Shown in pieces: positions 13,472 to 24,137 of a stretch of DNA of 64,000 nucleotides (position 1 is the stretch's first letter; the number at the start of each line of letters is the position of its first letter). The position numbers were made by a program, and so were the translations under genes. This DNA is from Paramacrobiotus metropolitanus (taxonomy: Eukaryota; Tardigrada; Eutardigrada; Parachela; Macrobiotidae), in contig NW_026570458.1 of NCBI RefSeq assembly GCF_019649055.1, positions 1 to 64,000 on the forward strand. The letters are read 5' to 3'. The notes beneath the pieces were generated by a model. The model was not told the DNA's origin, searched no databases, and saw nothing but the letters and a program-made list of their open reading frames with translations.

Positions 13472-14778
13472 CGTTTTTCGATTGGATTAACTGATAACTG
13501 ACACTCGTTGAATGCAGTTTTGCGTGCGCTCGCACTGGTTGTTCATGCGCTTGAGGCGCTCACTTGTTTTATTTATGCACTTTATGCCGGAGGTGCTTGC
13601 AGATCTCCACAGACGAAGAAGTTTCTAGTAACGACGAGCTGCAGACGTGCAAAACAGCAAAATGATGTACTTACACTAAAAGTAATTTATAAGGTAGTAA
13701 ATAAATAAGCTTTCCGGAAAATAGCTTCCGCAAACGCCAGTACGCGATGAGACGGCAAATTCCATGCCGGGAGAAACGAGAAAGAGCATGCACTGTTTCA
13801 GAATCCGAAGGGAATCGGTACAAACAGCAGGCAGTATAAGTGCCTGAAAAGCGTTAGAGGATGCAACGTCTTTTGATTGGCATAATGCATTACCAAGAGA
13901 CAGCGCTTCCTTCGTGCGCCGTCACATTAATACTGTAATTATTCTGTTGAAGGAAAACTGACCTTTGATTGGTATCACACGTAAGTATAAACTGTTCTGC
14001 TTATACAGTCTGTACGGCTATCAATTAAGACGGTCAGTGAATTTTTCTTTTTTTGGCCGGAGGCGTTCACAGACTTTGATGAAGTGATAATTCTTCACGA
14101 GTGATCCCGTGTGTGATAGTAAAGCTGGGAGCCCGAATGTAAAACCAGCTGTGTAAGGAGACGCTATGTGTCATGTAAGCAAAACAATTTTTAAGAACCG
14201 GTTCCTGGTTAACGTTACCGACCCCAGCCAGGCTGTATTTCCGTCTGTTTATGACTAGTCGTACTACGTACTGTACGTAGTACGTACGTACAGTACGTAC
14301 AGTACGTACGGATGAAATTTTCTTGTTGTAATTTTTGTGTTTCTTTCTTTATTTTGCCGTAAGTTTGTTTTGACCAGTAAAGTTGCCATTTAGACGTCCA
14401 CTCTAATGTACGTTTAATGTAATAAAAGTTTGCTAGGTGGTTAAACTTAAAAGATGGATAAGGTTTATTAATTTCGTAGAATGGAAGCTATGTAAGATAC
14501 ATACAATAACAAGCCGGCGCTTTCTAAGCCGAGTTAAGGTGGCTAAAATGACACGATGAAGTACTACATAGATTATGGTCAGTCTGTTTGTCTGATTTTC
14601 CTTCAGTTGCAACCAACTTTTTTGGTGGTTTACTCTGCAGTACTGTATATCTAACTGTCGTAATTAGCGGTTTATTATTAATTTGCTGGATGTTTCCGGG
14701 CTTGTTTGTTTTCGATACGTGAAGTTACGCGAGCGCTACAACGTGCGCATTATCTGTATTATCCGCAATTTCCCACAG
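13472..14778. other. Non-coding stretch with a GTAC-rich palindromic patch
   Basis: No gene could be supported. At 14262-14311 the sequence alternates GTAC/TACGTAC units over about 50 bp and can fold back on itself in many registers. Confidence 0.45.
14262..14311. repeat. GTAC-rich self-complementary tract
   Basis: Short units of GTAC, TACGTA and CAGTACGTAC follow each other almost without a break. Confidence 0.75.
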
Positions 14779-14859
14779 GTAGGAGAAGACGTGATTGTCG
14801 TTCTCGTCGTCCAGGAAGTGAATGTCAAGACAGACACCCAACGGATGCGGTACGAATTG
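14779..14859 (+). other. Candidate orphan exon, KH-like in flavour
   Basis: An 81-bp open segment lies between an acceptor (TTTCCCACAG) and a donor (GAATTG|GTGAGA). It encodes VGEDVIVVLVVQEVNVK...RMRYEL. Directly upstream the same frame reads KLRERYNVRI. Read together these resemble the second half of a KH domain (LRERYNVRI ... GEDVIVV ... ENV), but no other exon could be attached. It may be a relic of the local KH family or unrelated. Confidence 0.3.
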
Positions 14860-16023
14860 GTGAGAATTTAGCCGGCGTGCGAATTATCTTTCTGGCTGCC
14901 AATTGGGTTGGGAACTAGTCAGCTGACTCGTGATTATCACAATCGTGATACCGTTAAAGCAACTGCTGATGTAAAAAACCGGTTTAAGGAAAAGCTCTTT
15001 TTTCGCCTGGTACGAGTTGTGTGCTTTGTCGTTAATATTATCGACCTGAGTCGATAGATCTGCTTTACTTAGTTGCACATAGAAAGAAGTACAACGCAGC
15101 TCCGGCCAGGCACAGGAGGTCTCATTTTGGGCCCGCACTACGCAGAGAATATCTTCCCTGTTATCTTGGTAATCTTGCGGTTTGGCAAAACGTTTATCGA
15201 GCGCGTGCGTATCCGCCTATGACTTCGTATCATTCCAAAACTTTGACCCACCATTCTTCGCTACGTGTTCCTGTTATTCCCGGCGCCGACGCGTATTCCA
15301 GCGGTATTCGTTCATGGTGTGTCTGTATTTCTCCTCGTAGTGTTTTAGTTTTTCTTAGATTTTCTTAACTCAGAATTTCGATGGAATACCGGGAGACACG
15401 AATACTAAGATTTATGAATACGTATCGACAAATACCGGGTCGCATTTTTGGTACGATACGAAATTGTCCATATATCACATTTTCTTGGATAAGCAAAACA
15501 ACGAGAAACCTAAGAAGTAGCTTTAATTTCAATCCAAGAACGCATTTGGAAGTAAAGCGTCGGTTAAGGAAAAGACTGCGGGAGACTGTCGGCTAACAAT
15601 TCGTCAGAAAAGCGAAAAGTCGGAAAGCGAGGTAGATGCAGCGAATTTAGCTCGTGACAAACCAGAAAAACGCATACAACTGGACAGATAACAAAGAAAC
15701 TGTTCCCACATAACAAAAGTTGCCAGTATTGTACAGTTTCTACATTATACAAATAAGCTCATCGAAGCCACCGTCATCACAAAGCGGTAATTTGTACGGT
15801 CACGACTCACGACTTAAGGAAAAGAGTGAAAAAATAACTTAATCCATTCCATTTATAATTACTGTTCGCATCAGACCTGTGCAGTTGGTTTGAACTTAAC
15901 GCCAACTATTTTCAAGTTATCGTGGTTCGCATCGATGCCAGTCATACAGCTTCTAAAGGCCAACCCGAAGTTCCGGTACACCCGTCACTATCGCTCGTCC
16001 TGATCCTGCTGACCGGCGTCCAG
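14860..16023. other. Non-coding stretch
   Basis: I see no domain, exon chain or repeat that I can support between the orphan exon and the CPYC gene. Confidence 0.4.
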
Positions 16024-19000
16024 TCAGTTCCCCTGCGCACCGGAACAAGGCGCTGGCGATTCCTGGCTCGCCTCGTTCACCGTGGCCTGTGGTCCCTCGC
16101 CACTGGGCATCCGTCGCATCCCGGCCATCACACCGATCACATAACAGAACAGCGGGGAACCCGCCGGCGGCACTTGGCCGCTGCTGCCCGCCGCCATGTT
16201 CCGCATCACCTCCCTGACAGCGCGGCTGTCCTCCAAACCAGCGGCGAAGCCCATGCCCAGCGCCAGCGGTGGTTGCGGGCCGGCCAGTGCTTCGGGTACC
16301 GGCGCCTGCGGTGGCTGCTGAGAAAGAGGGATGCCAGATGAGGCCGCCGCTGCGAGCGGAGCGACTGCCGGCTTTCCGTTATCCAAACCAGTCGGTGGCA
16401 CTGTGGGGGCGGGAAGGTGCGGTGCGGGTGCAGCCGGCATTTCCGCTTGGCGCTCAGCGTTCTTCACCGTCTGATCACCGGCCTTTTCATGTTGCACATT
16501 TCGCTTGCGGCCAGTGATCTTCTCCTTTCCGACTTTAGCCGCACGGACGACGGTCTCATTCTGGCCGAATCCCGAAGGAGACTGTATGGGCGGCGGGCTG
16601 CCAGCGTCCAGGATGACCACGCTGCTGCTGCGCTCCCGGGCGCCGGTGCGGTAAGGCGGCGTTCGTGGTACGTTCACCCGACCTTCGACCTCGTTGGCCT
16701 GTCAGCAACAATTACGCTGTAGCCGCGCGTTCAAAAAATGTGTAATAACGTCGTGCTTACCCTCTCATCCTGTGTCTTCGTGATCGAAACCGGCGACGCG
16801 GGATGATTTGCCGTGACACAACTGAGAGTAGTGGCGCCGTCGATTGCCTGCTCTGGGGAACTAGTACTGCCACCGCCATCTGTCTCCTGACCGCTTAAAT
16901 CGATCAGCATCGTGTCACGCTGCGGCGCGACGACCCGCTTTATCGCCGTCTGCTTCCTTGCCATCAGCGGCGCCATGCCGTTCTTCTTGGCCAGCGGAAG
17001 CTCCGCTTCTGCCTGCACCGCGCTGCTACTACTACCCGCATCCGACGCCTGGCGGCGGTGCTGACGACGCTTTCCTGGCCCGCCGGGAGGCGGTGAACTA
17101 TCGTCCTTGGAATCATCCTGGGCGTATTCGCCAGGAAAATTCTCCTCCAACCACACCGTAGTGGCCGCTATGTAAAAGGCGTTAACGTCCGCTTTGATTC
17201 TCTTGTACTTCTTGGCCACCTGGTGGCCTTCTTCGCCCACTCCATCCAGGTATCGCCAGCCGCGGTACATGCACTCATCATCCGCGTCGCTACTGTCGTA
17301 CTCGTCGTGCGTCCAGGCGCGGAAGTACGGCAGCTGCACGACACCGGTGTTCCGGCGTCCATCATGTTCCCACGGCGCGGAGCCCCCGCGTTGGATCGTC
17401 TTCCCGTCCTCCTCATACACGCGGTACCGGGGGCACTTGTTGGGCCAGCGACACAACAGATAATCCTTAAAGTAGCGCGGATTCTGCCGCCATTTCTTGC
17501 AGGGTTCCTGGCCCCGGCCGGTGGTGCAGCCCAGCATGTGCGCCTCACAGTATTCCTTGGTCCAGAACTGCCGGTCCATGTCGTCGCAATACGGGCAGTA
17601 GTAGAACAGGGCCCCTTTGTCGACTGTCCGCTGGGCCATCGCCTCCTTTGTCCATTTTTCCTGCAAAAACCTCAGATGATCCACCAGTCGCATATTCTCT
17701 GTTAAATTTTTCAGTTGGTTAGCCTGTGGGTTCTTCTCAGTGACGGAGCGACTAGTACGTTACGAATTTTCAATTATTACCGTAATAATCTATCCTACCG
17801 GCCTTACTCAACGGCGAAGTATGAGCCCACAATCATAATAATTATGCATAAGCTACGATCTACGCGAAGCGAGAATCTGACACTCACTGCATCCCGATGA
17901 CAAAAATTAGTAATACAACTCCGACGACTGCCAACCTCCGAATGAAAAAACACAAGGTCCAAAAGTACTGCCACTAACGGACTTATAAAGGCGCATGGCG
18001 CATCCCGTTAGAAACTTAAAACTCAACCAAAATATGTACCATGGGAAATTAATACTCTTTAAGAAAATAATTTTGAGACGAGCTATTACTTGCACTAACA
18101 CGAAAACCTAAACCAAAATATCAGCAGGAATAATCATACAGTGTTATTTGGTTTAAAAATTAATACACTATTAATTTATATCTTTTAATTTTGCATGCTG
18201 TTTCATGTGCCGTTTCTTATGTTTGGGAGCCGAACTAAACAAAAAATATACTAGGTGTTTGAACTCTACTGTTCTGCACACAGCTTCAATATGGGAGCCA
18301 TCCTTGATGCAAACAAGATGCGATTTCGTATGTGCAGCCTTCGAAATTTACGGACCTTATGGAGACGGTACTAAAAAGCTATTGGAAACGGTGTAGCGCC
18401 TTCAACTGGCCAAAAGCGGGCGAAAGGGTTTTTTAAACAGCGAATATGAATGCAACTACAAGGGGAAACGCGATTTGTGCAATGGGTACGATCCCCAATG
18501 AGGATAGCATAGAGGAAGTGTTTCTTTTGTAAATGCTGTTTTGCTCTGGTGCATAGTTTGTACTCGTACCATTATACTTATTAAAGGTTAAATCGTCCTT
18601 GATGCTGTCTATGAATTAACTTCGAAAAATGTCTAAATATCGCTCGCTTGCTTGCTCTTAGGGCTGCTGAGACCTATACTAGTGCAGAATGCTTACCATT
18701 CCTTTGGGCTTCTTCTGAACACCGCCGCTCTGGATGCACTGACGAGGCCGAGACGTACGCGCTGCCCGCTTTCGCGCCTTCTTCGCCGTCCGACTGTTTC
18801 TTGCCGGTCGCCGGATCACCACAGCCGGCAGAAGAACGCCAACTTCCCGACCACTCTGTAACAAGAAAAACAGTTTGTAGTTCAAGAACCATTAACCAGC
18901 TTCAGTCTTACCCGCAGTCTTGAACACTCAAAGTGATCAAAATGCGGGAAGATGGAAGCCGTCAAGGTTCTTTCAAAACTTAACTGCTTCTATACGTTCG

Positions 19001-19568
19001 CGAATTCTGCCTGTAATAAATAATTAGAGAATAAATTCAACAAGCATTCACTCACGTCTTTCTGTCTACCATTTCCCACTGCAAAATGCAACGCTTCCTC
19101 GTGCTCACGAGCGAGATGGTGCGTGCTTTCAGTTTCGATGGGAGCGTGAGTAAGAGCAGGTCCTGAGGAACGGACGCTACGGCCAACTCCAACGGACGCG
19201 GCCATCCGTCCGTGTCTTGGCATGGCTGCACCACGGACGCTAGTGCCGCTGGTCGCACTACAACGCCAAACGCATATGCGCAAGTCACAAGCGACACTCC
19301 GCACCGAGTGTTATCACAGAATGAGAAAAACACCTTTAAGAACCCTGACTGTCTCGTTTCACCTGTTAGTCTGTCGAAACAGGGTGCCTGGCTCCTGGCT
19401 CGATGACGGCTGATTGTCAACTTCACGCTGCTGCTGCGGCAAGGTCTCTGCAGCGGTTCGACGGGGATGACGTGCACAATCGGGCGGGACATCATCAGGG
19501 TTCGCTGTTGATCGTGTAGACCGGGTACGGACTGGATCACGTCCCATCTTGGCGCACAAGTTCTCCAT
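16024..19568 (-). CDS. CPYC-finger protein of the KH family, lacking the KH exon
   Basis: Minus exons are 19568-19363, 19257-19056, 18855-18697, 17660-16761 and 16698-16024, all GT/AG and in matching phase. They give about 713 residues. Residues 1-189 are polar and basic (MENLCAKMGRDPVRTR; AKKARKRAARTSRPRQ), probably disordered. Residue 211 opens a zinc-finger-like module CPYCDDMDRQFW...HMLGC...CKKW. An acidic/aromatic region follows (DEYDSSDADDECMYRGWRYL), then low-complexity linkers. The family tail is in the last exon: GMGFAAGLEDSR, EVMRNMAAGSSGQVP, GVMAGMRRM. The CPYC and tail exons are separated by only a 62-bp intron, so no KH exon can be hidden there. The link between the first three exons and the CPYC exon crosses a 1-kb intron and rests on phase alone. 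An upstream open segment (19815-19708) could be a further 5' exon. Confidence 0.6.
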
Positions 19569-20136
19569 AATCTCTCTGATAAGAACGCAGAATGGTTGAG
19601 CGCTGATCACACCACGGTATTTTGGGATTGTGGAAGATAGAAAACCGAGAATTATTAGACCATGAAATTATATAGTCTAGAATCCCTACGAGTAGTCTTT
19701 TTTGGAATATTACCAAGACCAAGAAAGTACTGTAGATCCAGCTCAGGACCAGCTGCAAGTTTACAACGGCGAATGGTGTGTGCGGAGCCAGCGGAGGAGT
19801 GGCTTCCGCGGTCATCCGCTCTCGGATGGCAGCTGTCTTGTTTTACTGTGTTGCTAGTGTGCTTTTTCAGTTTGTCTGACTTTTGATGGCTGGCAGTATT
19901 CTCAGCTCGTAACGAAATCCGCATGCGGCGGTAAGTGAAGTGGGTAAATGGATTGAATCAAAACGGCGAAATGTATCACCACACACAACTACAAGCACTT
20001 GCATCTGTGAGCATTCCTGTAATTTTATTGTGATATTCAACGTGCAAGGACTGCCCCAGTATTTCACACAACTCCTAGCTAGAACACTGAGCGTCTATGC
20101 ATCGAGACGTCGATGCATGCTGACGGCTGGTTTCAG

Positions 20137-20375
20137 CGCTTTGTGTTAGTCTGTCTTGTTCGCTGGACACGGACCCCGCTGGTCCAGCGACGAACAGCAC
20201 ATCCACTGAGCAGCCGAACGTTGACGACGACTACCAACCGCCGATGCATATCAGTTTCTGCATGGGTTCCCCCTGCCGGAACGACGAGAACTGCAGCAAG
20301 CACTGTCGGGATTTGCACGCCGGTGCCGACTACTGTCGCTGGCTTCCCGGACGCTGTTCATGCGATTCCTGTTAG
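20137..20375 (+). CDS. Cysteine-rich peptide, terminal exon
   Basis: After an acceptor (TGGTTTCAG) the frame runs 78 codons to TAG. It opens with a short hydrophobic piece (LCVSLSCS) that could be the end of a signal peptide. A Thr/Ser/Pro and acidic propeptide-like stretch follows (TNSTSTEQPNVDDDY). The last third holds eight cysteines spaced C-x4-C-x5-C-x3-C-x8-C-x6-C-x-C-x2-C. The C-x3-C and C-x-C pairs are the signature spacing of cysteine-stabilised alpha-beta peptides (the defensin-like fold), but no sequence relative is recognised. The upstream exon with the start codon was not found. It is likely secreted and disulfide-bonded; activity unknown. Confidence 0.5.
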
Positions 20376-20774
20376 ACAGTTGTCCACATAAGTAATGCGA
20401 CAGAGGGTTTTCACTCCCAAGAACGTCGCCAACGATCAGCAAATTACGCCGTTACGAGCATTATTATGTAACGTATTTCTGTTACTTGGGACTCCCAAGT
20501 TGGGAGTCGAAAGCCCATCAGCGCGTGGGGCATCGCACCCCCAGCTGAAGTGCTGGGCACCTCTGAATCCGGACTGGTAAGCTCGTAAGTCGTAGTGCCA
20601 CTCGACTTTGAAGTTACTTTCACTGATATTTACTTTTTAATCAAACTCTCGTAGTCTTGCTTCACTTGTCTGAATTGTTACTTCACATTTAGTTCTTCGA
20701 AACTGTTCGTCAAATTCCCCTTTCTATTTACTGATATTAATGCAAGGGATGTGCTAGGATCGTATAGAACTTCG

Positions 20775-20917
20775 GAAAAAATCTGCCGATTGAGGGAATC
20801 GAACCCACAACCTCCATACTCTAAGGCCGAGAGAGGCACCACTAGGCTATCGGCAAAGCATACAAATTCTATCGAAATGTTTTATCAAACGATCCTATAG
20901 AGAGCGGATGCCGCTCT
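20775..20917 (-). mobile_element. tRNA-like SINE, family 3, copy a
   Basis: Read on the minus strand, the element begins with the hairpin AGAGCGG / CCGCTCT (20901-20917). It continues with a 45-bp spacer and a tRNA-like unit at 20784-20854, with acceptor-stem halves GCCGAT / ATCGGC and box B GGTTCGATTCC. It ends in a T-rich tail. It lies about 145 bp upstream of the start codon of Agenet/F-box gene 1. A second, internally deleted copy lies in that gene's first intron in the same orientation. Confidence 0.7.
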
Positions 20918-21060
20918 AACATTAAGACTAGTTTTTCATCTTGAATACTGGATCGATTCCACGTTTCAAGTGTTAAATCCGTTCTTGACGACGAAAGTGT
21001 TGGCGAAGAATAAAGGTATAAAGCGAATCTACTGTCACGTCTGTCAGCACGAATTTCGCG

Positions 21061-23871
21061 ATGCCGTTTTACGGTAAAGAGGAGGGTTATGTCGCGCGCT
21101 GGAATTCCGTAGACGTGCGCCTCGAGGACGGACAACTGCAGCACGGCGACGTGATTAACCTGGCGGAGGGTGGTCTGATCATCGACTTCCACTGTGCTAA
21201 TCAACGCGCGGAGTATGCCGAATACCAACGGACTTTTCACTGTCCCTTCTGGCCACATAGCCACGATGCGCAGAACGTGGAGGTGCTGCAGCGTCGTTAT
21301 CCGGACGGTGCCTGGATCTGGTATCCAGGACGGGCTCACTCCCCGGGACCATTCGAATGCGAGGATGCGAAACTAATGGACGTACAACTGGAGGAGTACA
21401 CCGTCCGACAACTGGTCCCCGTCAGCCAAATTCGCACCCGGCCCTCCGGGGCGGCTTTGCAGAAGCGCCGCGTGCTGAAGGAGGACTTCGTGGTCCGTTA
21501 TTGCACGTTGCCGACCGCCTACTGGTCCGATGGTTCCACGATTCTCGGAGAAATATTCAAGCGCAATGTGAACCGAATGTACAAGGTTTGGTGTACCTCC
21601 CTGCTCAGCCAGACCGTTCTCTATCTGCAGTGCGCGATTGCCGATCCATTAACATCCAAGCAATTGGTAGGTGCCCTTCAGTGTTCCAGGGGGGAGGGGG
21701 GCTCTATCTGCCTTCCTTCACCTGGGTATCAGTACCCGTGAAAGGGCTGGGCTAGGCTCGCACAGACACTCGCAAAAAATCTGCCATGCTCTAAGGCCGA
21801 GAGAGGCACCACTAGGCTATCGGCAAAGCATACAAATTGTATTGAAATATTCTATCAAACGATCCTATAGAGAGCGGATTCCGCTCTTACACCCAAGTGA
21901 ATACACTGCAGCAATGTATCTACCGGTATTTAGAAGATTGATGCCGTTCGGAATTTTTTTAAAAGTGGGGACTTCGAAACTCTACAGGGGGAAGACTGCT
22001 AAAAACCTTTGACGATTTTGCAATAAACTGACTGATTTTTCATGATTTTGTTGAATTCTTAGTGATTTCTAAAACTGTTTGTTAGCTTCGCACGAAAGTA
22101 CGTCCTTATTGTAATTTAATTAATGAGTTTAAAATCTCAGGGCAGAGTGCAGGCAGAGACTTTAGGAGTTCTGGATCAGAAATTCGTAATAAGAAATTTT
22201 TTAAAAATAAATTTGTAGCTCTTTCGCAGCCAAAACATGCGACGGATTCATGCTTCGCCTGAAATTTTGTCTTTTGCTTTAAATTTCAAACTTTAAATGC
22301 TGTAATAGCAGTAGCGTTTCCCATAAAGTGTCGGTGTGAATTTTTTTCGGGACGTGATGTGTCGCTGTCAGTTCAGTTATCAGCTGTTGAGTTGCCGTTG
22401 ACAATGTTCCGTTGTTACTGTAGGAAGAGATGTACAACAGGGCGAAGAAGGAGGTGGAGCAGGGCACCTCCTTCGACATACAGCTGCTGCAGCGCCAGCG
22501 AGACAGTGCGTCTGAGAAACCGCGGAAGGTTTCTTTCGGTGTCAAGAAGTGTATGCCGCTGCCGGTTGAGCTGCTGGTGCAAGTCTTCCGCTCGCTAGAC
22601 TCCATCGCGCGTATTCGTTGTCGGCGTGTGTGCTGCCTGTGGGACAGTATCCTCACCACGGAAGCCAACTTTCCGGATGTGCGCGTCTCCATCGGCCATC
22701 CGGATTACGGCGTGCTTACGGAAGACTATCACGGTATCTACTGGGCGGGGGTCTGCTTGCTCAAGTGCCTCAATACTCGCACCAAGATGATCACTATCGT
22801 GAGTGTCGCCGAGGACAGATGCAAAAGTCTGGCCGAACTCATTGCTTTGATTCTCGCATCGGAACGGATACCGCCGCTGGTGTTCTACGACTGCGTCTGG
22901 TCCGAGCTGGGTAGAGAAATGGAAGGTCTCGTTGCCGTGGTGGCTAGCGCGTTCGACAAGTGTTCGCGTTGTGAGAAGGTGGTGTGGAAGAACTGCGAGA
23001 TGGAAGTTGGCACGTTATCGGCGAAGGTGGCGCAGTATGCATTTCGCTCCCTTTCGGGTGTCGCGTTGGCCAGGGAAGTGTGGGAGATCTTTGAGAAGAA
23101 TCTCGTTATAACGAAGCCGCTGAACCGGGCGGCCCTACCGGCAACCATCGCCGATTGCCTTGCAGGCCGACCCAGTTGGCTGTCGAAATGGCGCATTGCG
23201 AAGGTAAGGTGGTTGCTAGTGCTGGTTATTATTCAACCAAAAGTTGTGTAACCATACAACTCAAAACCAGATTTCTTCTTAATTCGCTAACCGATTGGTC
23301 CGCGCACAAATGGTTTTCACGCCAATGTAAACAAATCATGTGGGCATGGAATTATTGGAAGGTCATAAGACGAAGCTGAAAAATGTTTGGAAATGCGCGA
23401 AAGTGAAAGTTCCGGAACGCGTAGGGTACACTTCCCTAAAATGTCCTCAGTTTTTCAGTAGTTCTGCATTCTTCTGCATTACGGAGAGAAAGTTTTCGAT
23501 ATTAAGAGTTACAGTGAATTCTTTGATCAGTCCGCGTTTAGGCATCTACTTCATCGATGCCATAGGATCTGACCACTGGTGCTTGTGTTCAGGGTGAATT
23601 CACTGTCCCTTACTATCGTGCAAATACCCTGAACACTAACTGGTAAAACCCGGTCACTATCCGCAGTTAACATTGTCCATGGAGGGTTGTCATGTTGCAG
23701 GCTCTGAATTTCTACCAGAGTGACGATCCTCGGCCCTCCACTCCTTATCGCGGTCGTACATGGACGACGGAGACGCTCGGCGATCTGGATCCCGGTAAAC
23801 TGACCGCACTAACGGCTGTGGCTTTGAGCGAATTCGTTGATTTGGGTACCGATTCGGATGAAGAAGACTGA
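21061..23871 (+). CDS. Agenet/Tudor-like + F-box protein 1
   Basis: Three exons (21061-21666, 22424-23203, 23701-23871) join in phase 0 and give 518 residues. Residues 1-202 contain two short beta-rich units: VDVRLEDGQLQHGDVI...IIDFHCA, then VEVLQRRYPDGAWIWYPGR...VRQLVPVSQIR. The second fits the Agenet/Tudor pattern, in which an aromatic-rich strand precedes a Val-Pro/Ile-Arg end. An F-box is at about 246-288 (MPLPVELLVQVFRSLDSIARIRCRRVC), which in known proteins binds Skp1 in SCF ubiquitin ligases. The region after it is helical and has no recognised repeats. The last exon shares DPRP...TW and an acidic end with the paralogue at 48.6 kb. A role as substrate receptor is inferred; the target is unknown. 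Confidence 0.8.
21772..21887 (-). mobile_element. tRNA-like SINE, family 3, copy b (box B deleted)
   Basis: This copy is nearly identical to the one at 20775-20917, including the 5' hairpin AGAGCGG / CCGCTCT. It lacks about 31 bp that hold box B and the 3' half of the tRNA-like unit, so it should be dead for polymerase III transcription. It lies in intron 1 of Agenet/F-box gene 1. Confidence 0.75.
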
Positions 23872-23945
23872 TGCAGCTTTACTTGGAATTAACAAGTGAA
23901 GTTATACAAAACGCAGTCGGAAGGTACCGGCGTTGATAACAAATA

Positions 23946-24137
23946 TAGGGAGCCATTTTAGTCGAGCCAATTCTCGGCAGTGCTGCCGTCACCCGGCTGG
24001 AGTGTGACGTTACGGCACTACATGCGGCTAAATCAGGCGCGGTAAATAAGCGCCATGTTTAGCCACAACGTACAACTGCAGCCGGATGACGCCAGCTTTA
24101 CAGGGAGACGGTTCGGGTAGACTGATTTTGCTCCCTA
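23946..24137. mobile_element. MITE with TA target duplication (Tc1/mariner type)
   Basis: Inverted ends TAGGGAGCCATTTTAGTC and TAGGGAGCAAAATCAGTC (the right end read as complement) bound 192 bp and are flanked by TA on both sides. There is no coding capacity. TA duplication and short size fit a non-autonomous Tc1/mariner derivative. Confidence 0.7.
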
